Assembly (NCBI RefSeq): GCF_900143015.1
Contig: NZ_FSRT01000001.1
Location: 1,798,001 to 1,862,000 of the forward strand
Direction of reading: 5' to 3'
Source of the DNA: Fibrobacter sp. UWB11
Lineage (GTDB): Bacteria; Fibrobacterota; Fibrobacteria; Fibrobacterales; Fibrobacteraceae
DNA: 64,000 nucleotides
Within the stretch, counting starts at the first letter, position 1; each line of letters opens with the position of its first letter. The translations under genes and the position numbers were made by a program. Under the pieces are notes generated by a model. It saw only the letters and a program-made list of their open reading frames with translations, had not been told where the DNA came from and did no database searches. Below, piece by piece: positions 35,891-45,092 of this stretch.

Positions 35891-36679
35891 ATGAAGAATT
35901 TTGTTTTCAAAGCACTCATTTCAAGTGCGTTGTTGATTTCCACAAGTTTCGCACAGACTGCAAACGAAATTGCCAAAAAAGTCCACGATTTGCCATCCGG
36001 AAAAACATCGTCTTACACCGTTTCGCTCACTCTGGTCGATAAAAACGGCAAAACCCGCAACCGCGAACTCGTCTCTTACTTCATGAAGGAAGGGACAACC
36101 GAAAAAACAGTCATCGTATTCAAGACACCACGCGATGTCGCTGGCATCAGTTACTTAACATACGACTATCCCGACAAGGCTGACGGCTCTTCCGTCGATA
36201 GCGATAGCTGGATTTACCTCCCCGCCATGAAAAAGGTGCGTCGCGTTTCCGGTTCCAGTAAAGACGATGATTTTCAAGGAACGGACTTTACTTACGACGA
36301 CTTAGGCACCCGCAGTCTCAACAAAGACAACTTCGCTATCCTTGGCGAAGAAAAGGTAAACGGTGTTGATTGCTGGATTCTCGAAGCCAAGGCCAAAGAC
36401 CCCAAGGCCAAAATCAGCCGCCGCGTCTCCTGGATCGACAAGAAAACCTACGTGACCCACAAAGGTGAATACTACGACAAGCAAAACCGTCTCCTAAAGA
36501 CGCTTATTTGCGATACCATCAAGCAGGTAAAGGGCTACTGGAGCACGCAGAAGCTGACCATGACCAATGTCCAGTCTAACCACAAGACCGTGTACGAAGT
36601 CAAGGACTTGAAATACGATGAACCCGTAAACGCAAGTTTCTTTATGGTCAGTTCATTGGAACGTGAACTTGTCAAATAG
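35891..36679 (+). CDS. LolA-like outer-membrane lipoprotein-sorting family protein
   Basis: A 262-residue periplasmic protein with a signal peptide ending SFAQ-T (about residue 22). It matches the 'outer membrane lipoprotein-sorting protein' group (PF17131-like), a LolA/LolB-type half-barrel that binds lipid in a hydrophobic cup: SSYTVSLTLVDKNGK, TVIVFKTPRDVAGISYLTY, DSWIYLPAMKKVRRVS, GTDFTYDDLGTR, GVDCWILEAK. Such genes usually accompany MMPL-type RND permeases rather than LolCDE. Here the permease gene follows after 9 bases. AAGGGGA precedes the ATG. The likely job is to shuttle a lipid-like cargo across the periplasm; cargo unknown. Confidence 0.85.
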   Translation: MKNFVFKALISSALLISTSFAQTANEIAKKVHDLPSGKTSSYTVSLTLVDKNGKTRNRELVSYFMKEGTTEKTVIVFKTPRDVAGISYLTYDYPDKADGSSVDSDSWIYLPAMKKVRRVSGSSKDDDFQGTDFTYDDLGTRSLNKDNFAILGEEKVNGVDCWILEAKAKDPKAKISRRVSWIDKKTYVTHKGEYYDKQNRLLKTLICDTIKQVKGYWSTQKLTMTNVQSNHKTVYEVKDLKYDEPVNASFFMVSSLERELVK

Positions 36680-36688
36680 GATACAAGT

Positions 36689-39118
36689 ATGCAAGTCAGT
36701 CGCCTGAATCAATTTTTCGGCAAGATTGGACGCGCCCAGCTACGCCATCGCTGGAAAGTTCTTATTGCTCTGATCATCGTTACCGTCATCTGCAGTTCCG
36801 GCTTAAGTCAGTTTGCGCTCGATATTGGCGAAGAAGGCTGGTTCGGCGATTCCGACGACATAACGCTAAACACAAAGAAATACGAAGAAATTTTCGGAAA
36901 CCTGAATGGTGTGGGCGTTTTGCTCGTAAAGCAAGGGGACGGAGATGTCTTTAGCGAAGACATGCTGAAGGTCATCGACAAAATCGGAACCCGGATGAAG
37001 GACGAGATTCCGTTTGCAGACCGACTCACCTCGATTATCGATGTTGACATTCCTGTTGGCAATGAAGAAGGTTTCGAAATCAAGAAACCTTACGAGAACG
37101 GCATCCCCTCGGATTCTGCGGAGCTGGCTCACGCACGCGCACTCGTGATGCGCGGAAGCGAGAAGACGAATGCACTCGTAAACGCCCTCGTGAGTGACGA
37201 CGGCCGAGAAACTTGGATTTCCCTATCGCTACACCCGTTCAAAGGAAAGGAACTCGACGAAAAATTCAACGGCGTGCCAGATGAAGTCTCGGTTGCCATC
37301 GGATACAAGCTGATGGAAATCATCGAAAGTGACGAATTCCAAAATAAGGGTTTCAAGCTTTACGGTGGTGGCATGCCGTTTGACAATGCCAACGAAGATC
37401 GCTACGAAGTCCCCGAATACAGCATCAGGGTTCTCTGTAGCATCGGCGTGATGCTTTTGTTTTTGGCCTTGTGCCTACGCAACGTTTTTGGCGTCGTTGT
37501 GCCTGCCGTTGCAACACTCAGCGCCATTGCATCGGTCTTTGGCGCAATGTCTTATTTTGGAGCAAAAGCCGATTCTGCCCTCGTGACACTGCCGGTCGTT
37601 CTCGGCATGGCCCTTGCGGTGGGTTATTCGGTGCATTATATCAAGATGTTCAAGCTGTTCTTTAGACGCACAGGCAAGCGCAAAGAATCGGCAATCAAGA
37701 GTGTCGAGGAATGCGGATGGCCGGTGCTGTTTACCGTTCTTACGACCATGGCATCTTTCGTGAGTTTCCTGTTTGTCGACATGAAACCCCTGGAATGGAT
37801 GGGCAAAACATCGGCCCTGGTCGTACTTGCCATCTATCTCTATGTAACCACATTAATTCCGATTTTACTTTCTTTCGGCAAAGATCGCGCCCCCAAGGCG
37901 AATCTCGAAGAAGGCGCCACCAAGTTAGACACAAAATTCTCTGGTTGGTCGAAATTCGTCTATAAAAAGAAGAGGGCCTTTATCGTTGTTACGGCACTGA
38001 TTATCGCCGCATTTATCCCCGGGATGTTTAAAATGACAGCGCAACTGGACTACCTTACTATAACAGGCGACAAAATGTCGTACATCCGAGAAACAAAGGA
38101 AATGCTCAAGACCAAACTCGGTAACCAGTTCAGTTACGAGATCATGATTTCCTATGACGAAGAAGGAGCCTTCAAGAAACCGGAAAACATGAAGGCTCTG
38201 TTACAGTTGGAAGATTACCTGGGGACACTTTCGCTTACCAAGTGGTCGGGCGGCAAGGCACGTGTGGAATCAGCGACAAGCATCTTGAAAGAAATGAATC
38301 GCGCCCTGAACGAAGGAAAAGATTCTTTCTACACCGTTCCCGAAGACGAATATGTGCTTGCTCAGCTGATGGAACTTTCATCTATCGAAATGCGTGAGGA
38401 TTTCAGCGACGCGATGGACGAAGACTTCAAGACGACCGTTGTCAATGTGGACATGACTCAATTCGCCACAGAAGAAGCGCTCGCCAATATGGAGTCGTTG
38501 AAGGCAAAACTTGCTGAACTGTTCCCGGACGCTAAATGCACCCTTTTAGGCGACATGATCCGGTATTCCGAAATGAGCAACCGCATTATTTTTGGAGGCC
38601 TGAAATCCTTCGGATTTTCGCTTCTGATTATCGCCATCATGCTGATTTTCGCATTCTCTAGCCTAAAGCTTGGGCTCATCGGCATGATTCCGAACGTGGC
38701 TCCGGTTATTTTGGTAGGCGGCGTCATGGGCTACTTCAACTTTGCGCTTGATTTCAGCACCATCACGGTAATGCCGCTAATTTTAGGCATTGCCGTCGAC
38801 GACACCATCCACCTTACGACGCACCTTAAAATGCGCTACGAACAAAGCGGTTCCTGCGTCAAGGCGATGGAAGCGACCTTCCGCGAAATTGGTTCGACCA
38901 TGTTCCTGACGACAATTATCCTATGCTCCATGTTCAGTGTCTACCTGTTCAGCCCGATGCGTTTCTTGATGGTACTGGGCATTCTGATCATCATAGGCCT
39001 TTCGAGTGCATTGCTTGCCGACTACACCATTACACCGGCGCTCTTGCATGTGGCCAAACCATTCGGCAAGGAAAAACAAACATCATTACGAGTTCCAGAG
39101 GAACAAAGCAATTCATAA
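36689..39118 (+). CDS. MMPL/RND-superfamily transporter
   Basis: An 809-residue RND-superfamily permease with two homologous halves. Each has one helix, a large periplasmic domain and five more helices (first half: helix about 25-47, helices about 245-400; second half: helix about 430-450, helices about 635-785). VVLGMALAVGYSVHYIKMF and LILGIAVDDTIHLTTHLKMRYEQSG mark the helix 4 segments, with the paired acidic residues AVDD likely used for proton coupling. At this size it is MMPL/HpnN-like rather than a 1000-residue AcrB drug pump. These export lipids or hydrophobic molecules to the outer membrane. It is translated just after the LolA-like gene and before two outer-membrane proteins. Confidence 0.88.
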   Translation: MQVSRLNQFFGKIGRAQLRHRWKVLIALIIVTVICSSGLSQFALDIGEEGWFGDSDDITLNTKKYEEIFGNLNGVGVLLVKQGDGDVFSEDMLKVIDKIGTRMKDEIPFADRLTSIIDVDIPVGNEEGFEIKKPYENGIPSDSAELAHARALVMRGSEKTNALVNALVSDDGRETWISLSLHPFKGKELDEKFNGVPDEVSVAIGYKLMEIIESDEFQNKGFKLYGGGMPFDNANEDRYEVPEYSIRVLCSIGVMLLFLALCLRNVFGVVVPAVATLSAIASVFGAMSYFGAKADSALVTLPVVLGMALAVGYSVHYIKMFKLFFRRTGKRKESAIKSVEECGWPVLFTVLTTMASFVSFLFVDMKPLEWMGKTSALVVLAIYLYVTTLIPILLSFGKDRAPKANLEEGATKLDTKFSGWSKFVYKKKRAFIVVTALIIAAFIPGMFKMTAQLDYLTITGDKMSYIRETKEMLKTKLGNQFSYEIMISYDEEGAFKKPENMKALLQLEDYLGTLSLTKWSGGKARVESATSILKEMNRALNEGKDSFYTVPEDEYVLAQLMELSSIEMREDFSDAMDEDFKTTVVNVDMTQFATEEALANMESLKAKLAELFPDAKCTLLGDMIRYSEMSNRIIFGGLKSFGFSLLIIAIMLIFAFSSLKLGLIGMIPNVAPVILVGGVMGYFNFALDFSTITVMPLILGIAVDDTIHLTTHLKMRYEQSGSCVKAMEATFREIGSTMFLTTIILCSMFSVYLFSPMRFLMVLGILIIIGLSSALLADYTITPALLHVAKPFGKEKQTSLRVPEEQSNS

Positions 39119-39141
39119 AACTATTTATCGGAGTCATACTT

Positions 39142-40539
39142 ATGAGTTTAAAAATGTTTAAAGAGCTCTCCATTTATGGACTTATCTTTGGTTCATCAAT
39201 TTTCGCGCAGGAAATCAATTTCACAGGAAGTTTCACTTCTCAAGTAGGGATTGGTTTGCCGCACACGCACGAAAACAAAGGTGACTTTTTGCTCGGCCAG
39301 AATATTTTCGATGGCACGATAAAATCTTACATTGACGAAGCAACCGTTGTCGTGAACGCGCAATTGGTTCATGACGCTTTAGGCTCCCAATCTGCAAACG
39401 GATATTCCGCACTAGTCTCTGACGACGGCTCGTTTGCACTCAAGCTGAAAGAAGCATACATCGACTGGAAAGGCGAAATGCTCGCCCTCAGAGTCGGTCG
39501 ACAATTAGTCTCTTGGGGAAAAGCAGACGATATTCAAATAACAGATGTCATTTGTCCTAAAGACGAAGCCAGCTTTATCGCTAGCGATTACAATGAATCC
39601 AGACTTGGGGTTGATGCCGTGCGTCTTTCACTTTTGACGGAAAAAATCCAAGCGGACGTGTATTACATTCCGTTCTTCACGCCTAGCATTCTGCCGCTTG
39701 CAAAAGGCAACCCGCTCAAAGCAAAAGTTTTCCCAGCAAACGTAGATGGGATTAGAATTTACGCACCGGAGGACTACCGCGATTTAGAACATCCAAGCAA
39801 ACATGTTTCCAACAGCGAATACGCATTTAGGGCAAGTGCCTACACCTCTTTTGCAGACGTGTCGCTGTATTACTTTTACGGCTGGGACGACACCCCATTT
39901 TTCAAGTACGACCCCCATACGGTCATATATAATTCTGCGGATTCCAAAGACAACTCAAGTATTTACGATGACATCTTTGAAATTGATATTTCCGGCAAGT
40001 ACAAACGCATGATGATGATTGGCCTCGATGCCGCCATCCCGGCAGGGGAATTTGTAATTCGACTTGAAGAAGCATATTTCCCCAAACGCCATTTCCAAAC
40101 AACGGCAGAAAATCAAATACAACGTCAATTCAGCGGTAAAAACGTGAAAACCAGTTTGCAGAAGCACCAACTCATAAGCCTTGCAGGGCTTGATTGGACC
40201 CCAAGCGGCGGCTGGACACTTACAGCGCAATACATCTCCGACATTGTATTCAATCACGAAAAAAGTATCGACCGCAGAAACTTTGAACACCAAGCAACAT
40301 TGAGTGTCGAAAAAACGCTCCTGAACGAAACGTTAACACTCATGGTTTCGGGCGCACTTGATTTGCGTAATTTTTCTAGCGCAGGCGAAATTGAAGCAGC
40401 TTACAAGCTAACGGACGCCATCACTTTAAGCATCATCGGAGACATTTACTACGAAGGTCCCGATGAAAACAAAAAAGGATTGTATAGCGACTATCGCAAT
40501 TTAAGCAGCATTACGTTTAAAGGGAAAATGAGTTTCTAA
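39142..40539 (+). CDS. DUF1302-like outer-membrane porin
   Basis: A 465-residue outer-membrane protein. I start at the ATG at 39142, with GGAG upstream and a signal peptide ending IFAQ-E; the frame continues upstream only into the permease gene. The block LRVGRQLVSWGKADDIQITDVICPKD (LRVGRQLVSWGKA ... VICPKD) closely resembles the DUF1302 family signature, and the rest is a run of aromatic beta-strands ending LSSITFKGKMSF. DUF1302 proteins are often encoded with RND/MMPL permeases and lipid-binding partners, and may be the outer-membrane receiver. It begins 23 bases after the permease gene. Confidence 0.75.
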   Translation: MSLKMFKELSIYGLIFGSSIFAQEINFTGSFTSQVGIGLPHTHENKGDFLLGQNIFDGTIKSYIDEATVVVNAQLVHDALGSQSANGYSALVSDDGSFALKLKEAYIDWKGEMLALRVGRQLVSWGKADDIQITDVICPKDEASFIASDYNESRLGVDAVRLSLLTEKIQADVYYIPFFTPSILPLAKGNPLKAKVFPANVDGIRIYAPEDYRDLEHPSKHVSNSEYAFRASAYTSFADVSLYYFYGWDDTPFFKYDPHTVIYNSADSKDNSSIYDDIFEIDISGKYKRMMMIGLDAAIPAGEFVIRLEEAYFPKRHFQTTAENQIQRQFSGKNVKTSLQKHQLISLAGLDWTPSGGWTLTAQYISDIVFNHEKSIDRRNFEHQATLSVEKTLLNETLTLMVSGALDLRNFSSAGEIEAAYKLTDAITLSIIGDIYYEGPDENKKGLYSDYRNLSSITFKGKMSF

Positions 40540-40604
40540 GAATGAGTTAAAAACATCATTGTAAGAGATATGGCCCCAAAGCAAACCATAAAAGGAGAAT
40601 TATA

Positions 40605-41600
40605 ATGGATAAACTCACATTACCTATTGCTACACTAATAAGTTGCAGTCTCCTTTTCGCAGAAGAGAGCGCCTCCGCAAAATCATCCGACGCTGCACAG
40701 GAAAAATCCCCTTGGGAGTTTTCAGCAACGACATCAGCGGCATATTACCCCGAAACAGAACACCACCGCGGAGCAACTCATTTTTCGGGCTTTAGCAGCC
40801 CTTACGATGGCGTTGAAGTCGTTGTAGAATTTGATGCTGCCTACTCGCTCCCCTTCTTGCGCGGAGACGACGAATTCACAGCGGACAATCATGTGACATT
40901 CAACATGGGGCTAGAAATTTCACCCGTCACAATTGCACCAATCGCCCAAATTACCGTATCGCCCATTGCTTTTTTGGAGCTTGCCATCGGTGGCACGGCA
41001 GGAACCGGCTGGAATACTTTTGGCTTATTCCAAGGAATGGCCAAATACAGCGCCATAGAACCTGAATATAAGGACTTGACGCCCTTTGCACACTGGTACT
41101 TGTACGGCTGGGCGAGTGCATGCCTTATGTTTGATTTGGCGGCCCTCTGGGAAGGCGACTGGCACCATGTCGTGGCTACAGCTACCTACAAGGCCGGGTA
41201 CCAGAAATTAACCGGCACCGAAGCCGACGTATGGATCTGGCGGACCACAGACGGCTTGGCTAGCGGCTGGGTGTACGAGCAGGAATACTTTGTCGGTTAC
41301 CAAATGCCTTTGAAACTTTCGATGATCGGCATCGGAGCAACGCTTTCCGGCCATTACAAATCGAGCGATTACGGTAATTATTCGTCAAACTACAAGGGCG
41401 ATTTCATGACGATTGACATTTGGTCCATGGCAGAAATCGCCCTCAACAAGAAAGACAAACTCTATGTGCTTTTAGATTTCGAATCCCGCAGAAGTTTCCG
41501 CGAAAAATACAAAGACATAGAGCACGAACCCCTCATGACCTACAGCGGCAGGGAATGGATTTTCTACATGTTAGGCATCCAGTGGAAGCATGTATTCTAG
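40605..41600 (+). CDS. Outer-membrane beta-barrel protein of the LolA-RND operon
   Basis: A 331-residue exported protein with a signal peptide ending LFAE (about 20). The mature sequence alternates aromatic and polar residues throughout, is rich in Trp, Tyr and Gly, and ends WIFYMLGIQWKHVF with the terminal Phe of barrel proteins. No named family is recognised. It follows the DUF1302-like gene by 65 bases with AGGAG before the ATG, so it is the fourth gene of the operon. Its stop codon and that of the convergent phosphatase gene share the palindrome CTAG (41597-41600). Confidence 0.7.
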   Translation: MDKLTLPIATLISCSLLFAEESASAKSSDAAQEKSPWEFSATTSAAYYPETEHHRGATHFSGFSSPYDGVEVVVEFDAAYSLPFLRGDDEFTADNHVTFNMGLEISPVTIAPIAQITVSPIAFLELAIGGTAGTGWNTFGLFQGMAKYSAIEPEYKDLTPFAHWYLYGWASACLMFDLAALWEGDWHHVVATATYKAGYQKLTGTEADVWIWRTTDGLASGWVYEQEYFVGYQMPLKLSMIGIGATLSGHYKSSDYGNYSSNYKGDFMTIDIWSMAEIALNKKDKLYVLLDFESRRSFREKYKDIEHEPLMTYSGREWIFYMLGIQWKHVF

Positions 41601-43057
41601 TCAACTCTGATAACCATCATCGTAAGGTCATCAAAAGGATCCGTTCCTTTAGCAAAAGCATTCACATCTTCGGCGATTTGCTTCAAGAAGCTTTCGCCGC
41701 CGCGCGTTTCGATGGCATTTAGCTTATCCAAAAGCCGTTTTTCGCCGTAAAGTTCAGCGGACGCATTGTGAGCCTCGGTAAGACCATCGGTATAGAGGAA
41801 AAGGCAATCCCCGCTTTCGAACTGGATTTCGGCTTCTTTATATTGCGTAGTGTCAAAGCCGGCAAGGAACACGCCATGCCGTTGCCTTAAGAATTCGAAC
41901 TTGCCATCTTTTTTGGCAAAGCACACGGCATTATGCCCTGCATTGGTGCATTTCATGATTTGGGTTTTAGTATCCAGAATGCCAATCCAGGCGGTCGCAA
42001 ACATTTCTTCGGCATTGTTTTCGCACAAGAGGCGGTTCACATCATTGAAGATTTCCGCCGTAGAAAGTTTCATGGATGCATGGTCACGAATCATCGTTTT
42101 CACAACCATCATGAAAAGAGCCGCAGGCACACCTTTTCCCGACACATCGGCAATCACAAAACAAATGTGCGTATCATCTATTTCAAAGAAGTCGTAAAAG
42201 TCACCGCCCACTTCTTTTGCTGTAGTCATTGATGCAGAAACACAGACCTCAGGGTGCGTCGGCAAGGCATTTTCTACCGCAGGAAGGGCTGCCAACTGGA
42301 TATTTGTTGCGACAGCCAAATCCGATTCTACGGCAGCAATTTTTTCACGATTTTTAACAAATCGATCCGTATTCACATACGTCGTAAAGAATACAAAGCC
42401 TATCGCCCAAGAAAGGCTTGTTATCAAATAATTTCCATCATTTCTAAAAATATAGGTCTGAAAAGCCTGGACACACACAGTCAATATAGCAAATATCAAC
42501 AGGTTTCTTGCATAAACCACTTTTTCTTTTTTCTTTTTACGATGCATTATCACATAATAAATTGCAAGTAAAATCGAAAATAACATATAAAGAAAATATA
42601 CAGGGACAAGAAAGAAGTCAAACAATTCCTTATACTGAATTGATCCGCCCTCATCAACGGAATACACTAAACCAGTCCAAGGCGTTGTGAGGCACAAAAG
42701 AAGAGTCAAAATAGTAGGTGTTACCAAAAATAAAGCATTCAATTTTTTAGGATTAAAATTCAATTCAAAACGTTCCAAGCTGAACAGCGTAAACATGGAT
42801 ACGGCAATCATCAAACAGACGCTGTAAACATCGGCACAAATATAGTTCAGCACTCGAAAATTCGCATTTCCATCTACATAGTGCCAAATCCATTCAAAAG
42901 TCGACAATACGATTGTCGACACAAGGACAACAGAGAGTTTATCTTTAATACTTATTTTATACAGAGCGATATTGTTATACAGCAAGAATAAAAGCAACAA
43001 TATTGAAAACAGGGACAATTCAGCAAAAATGGTTTCCGTAATGCCATATTGAATCAT
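41597..43057 (-). CDS. Membrane SpoIIE/PP2C-type serine phosphatase
   Basis: A 486-residue protein: about seven N-terminal membrane helices (residues about 5-225, resembling 7TM sensor modules), a short helical linker (KNREKIAAVESDLAVATNIQ) and a C-terminal SpoIIE-type PP2C phosphatase. The metal-binding and core motifs are intact: GGDFYDFF, DVSGKG, NAGHN, LYTDGLTEA and DPFDDLTMM. Such phosphatases remove phosphate from Ser/Thr of STAS anti-sigma antagonists in partner switching. The STAS gene lies two genes upstream in the same operon, and the ATG overlaps the MATE gene stop (ATGA). The membrane domain may sense a ligand or the state of the exporter. Confidence 0.9.
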   Translation of the reverse strand: MIQYGITETIFAELSLFSILLLLFLLYNNIALYKISIKDKLSVVLVSTIVLSTFEWIWHYVDGNANFRVLNYICADVYSVCLMIAVSMFTLFSLERFELNFNPKKLNALFLVTPTILTLLLCLTTPWTGLVYSVDEGGSIQYKELFDFFLVPVYFLYMLFSILLAIYYVIMHRKKKKEKVVYARNLLIFAILTVCVQAFQTYIFRNDGNYLITSLSWAIGFVFFTTYVNTDRFVKNREKIAAVESDLAVATNIQLAALPAVENALPTHPEVCVSASMTTAKEVGGDFYDFFEIDDTHICFVIADVSGKGVPAALFMMVVKTMIRDHASMKLSTAEIFNDVNRLLCENNAEEMFATAWIGILDTKTQIMKCTNAGHNAVCFAKKDGKFEFLRQRHGVFLAGFDTTQYKEAEIQFESGDCLFLYTDGLTEAHNASAELYGEKRLLDKLNAIETRGGESFLKQIAEDVNAFAKGTDPFDDLTMMVIRVD

Positions 43058-44784
43058 ACTCGCACCTCGTTGTTTACCTTGAATGTATTCCGGTTATAGC
43101 TCATGGTCGTCAAGTATTTTTTATTTTCCTTCAATTTTTCCATATAGCCCGAAACCATAAATTCAACAATTGACCCGGCGATGACATCGTCACTGGACAA
43201 ATCGAACAATATACCGTCATCCTTGGTTATAATCTGTACGCCCGTTTCGCGAATAATAACAGTACACTCTGCATAGACCGCTTTGTCGGCACCATTTTTT
43301 TCATAAATCAGCATATAAATGTCTTCTATCAATAACTTCACCTTTGAGACAATCTTACGGTCAACACCATTTTCACAAAGAAACTTTTCTGCCTGCTGCT
43401 GAGTTTTAACAATCGATGCCGGGTCCAATTTCAACTCGTAAAATTTATGCTTGAAGCCTTTCAGCTTATCCGCAAGCAGCAATGGATAATTCTCTGCTCC
43501 ATAACGAATGCGGATATACAGAACCGATATCACATAAGCCAACGCAGGGCTAACGGCGACACCGGCAAACATTCCATACACCCCAAAGAAATATCCCAAA
43601 ATCACACAAACCGGAGTCACCACAAGTACATCCCGGAGCGCACTCATCATAAATCCAAGTTTAATCTTGTCTATGAGCAAATAGTAAGAGCTCAACAGGT
43701 ATAGCAAGCTCAAGAATACAAGCCCCAAAACTTCAATTCGAGCACCACCTACCGCATAAAAATACATCGACGGATCAGAGATATCATAAAGTTTCACAAC
43801 ATAGGGCGCCAACAAAAGCAGCAACAGCGTCAACGCAAGACCTTCGGCTACAGCCGTGTTTCGAGAAAGACGATAACATTTTTTGACGGCATCATAGGAT
43901 TCTTCGCCCAAGTAGATGTTCATCAACGGAGTGAACGACTCCCCCACACCATCAAACAAGATTTGTATCTCTTTTATAAAAAGGACTATAGCACCAAGCA
44001 CCAGCATTTCAGGGCCGTAAGCGAAGGTTATAAAACGGTTCATCACCGCAATGAAACAAGCCAAAAAAAGATAGGAGCCCGCATCAACCGCGCTATATTT
44101 TACAACATCGACAAGCCACCTAAACGAGAAGTAAAAGCCAAGCTTTAGCGAATTGCCTTGACGAAGAAGATGTGCAAAAGAAACGAGTATCGCCGCAGCA
44201 GTTCCAATAAACGAGCCAAGTCCAATTCCCGCAATACCGATAAATTTTACAAGAACAATTGAGCAGACGATGTTCCCTACAATCTGCACGATTCCTGAAA
44301 CCATTGACAATGTTTCATCGCCATCGGCAAGGACCATCACATACATCAGAGTATAAAGCGGCAACAGTAAAAAAGTAAACTTGTACCAAAAGAAATAATC
44401 CTTTGCCGCACCGAAAACAATTGAAGACGGTTCATAAAAGCGAAGATAAGCATCCCCGATTACCATAAAGGTGACAAACAGAATTACTCCCATCAAGAGA
44501 GACATGAATAATCCAAACGCAAAACAACGATCGGCCTTTTTCTTGTCAAACTCTCCCATGGCCCGGTTATAAATAATGGGAACACCCAAGGCAACCAGAC
44601 ATCCCCAAAAACCAGCCAACGAATAAGCTGGGACAACTAGGCAAATGGCAGCAACGGCATCTTCACCGAGCATTACACCAGCAATCATCGAGTCTGAAAG
44701 GGTCAGCACCGTAATAACGAGTTGACCAATTGTACTCGATAGCAAGAGCGAAAAAAACTTTCTTGAAAGAAATGTCTTGAACAT
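43054..44784 (-). CDS. MATE-family exporter fused to an RsbW-like ATPase domain
   Basis: A 576-residue protein. Residues about 1-440 are a MATE/MOP-type transporter with about 12 helices. About 450-576 is a soluble domain resembling the HATPase_c_2 (RsbW/SpoIIAB) fold: KVKLLIEDIYMLIYEKNG at the N-box position and IITKDDGILFDL at the DxGxG position. Both motifs look degraded: the Asn of ExxxN is Met, and the second Gly is missing. The domain may bind the STAS partner without strong kinase activity. The gene starts 8 bases after the STAS gene and overlaps the phosphatase start. Export of the synthetase product is the obvious inference. Confidence 0.82.
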   Translation of the reverse strand: MFKTFLSRKFFSLLLSSTIGQLVITVLTLSDSMIAGVMLGEDAVAAICLVVPAYSLAGFWGCLVALGVPIIYNRAMGEFDKKKADRCFAFGLFMSLLMGVILFVTFMVIGDAYLRFYEPSSIVFGAAKDYFFWYKFTFLLLPLYTLMYVMVLADGDETLSMVSGIVQIVGNIVCSIVLVKFIGIAGIGLGSFIGTAAAILVSFAHLLRQGNSLKLGFYFSFRWLVDVVKYSAVDAGSYLFLACFIAVMNRFITFAYGPEMLVLGAIVLFIKEIQILFDGVGESFTPLMNIYLGEESYDAVKKCYRLSRNTAVAEGLALTLLLLLLAPYVVKLYDISDPSMYFYAVGGARIEVLGLVFLSLLYLLSSYYLLIDKIKLGFMMSALRDVLVVTPVCVILGYFFGVYGMFAGVAVSPALAYVISVLYIRIRYGAENYPLLLADKLKGFKHKFYELKLDPASIVKTQQQAEKFLCENGVDRKIVSKVKLLIEDIYMLIYEKNGADKAVYAECTVIIRETGVQIITKDDGILFDLSSDDVIAGSIVEFMVSGYMEKLKENKKYLTTMSYNRNTFKVNNEVRV

Positions 44785-44792
44785 TGCTTCTG

Positions 44793-45092
44793 TTACAAAA
44801 TTCCAAACGCCACATCTAGCCCGGTCGCTTCGAGAACGTCCTTAAAATTCGGGCCCACATTTTCTAGTCGCATATTGCCCTGATTCTTTTTCAAAGTCTT
44901 GAAAGAAGAAAGCAACACGCGGATTCCTGCCGACGAAACAAAGTCGCACTCCTTGAAATCAAAAACAAGGGACTTTATCTTTTCGAGATGCGGAGCAAGG
45001 TATGTCGAAAGCTCTGGAGCCGTCACCGCATTCAACTCCCCCGAAAGTTCTACTTTCAATTCATCGCCATTTAAGTTTGACCTGATTTCCAT
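44793..45092 (-). CDS. STAS-domain anti-sigma factor antagonist-like protein
   Basis: A 99-residue single STAS domain, the size of SpoIIAA or RsbV. LSGELNAVTAPEL (about 16-28) and the phosphorylation loop DFVSSAGIRVLLSS (about 50-63) are typical; one of the two Ser in VSSAG is the expected phosphate acceptor. Such proteins switch partners: unphosphorylated they bind an RsbW-type domain, phosphorylated they release it. The partner domain and a matching PP2C phosphatase are encoded by the next two genes. The ATG overlaps the stop of the synthetase gene (TAATG). No sigma factor is nearby, so the output may not be transcriptional. Confidence 0.9.
   Translation of the reverse strand: MEIRSNLNGDELKVELSGELNAVTAPELSTYLAPHLEKIKSLVFDFKECDFVSSAGIRVLLSSFKTLKKNQGNMRLENVGPNFKDVLEATGLDVAFGIL

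Noticed and set aside
38923-39141. Longer N-terminus for the DUF1302-like protein
   Set aside because: The extra 73 codons lie inside the permease gene in another frame, while the ATG at 39142 has a ribosome site and a signal peptide.
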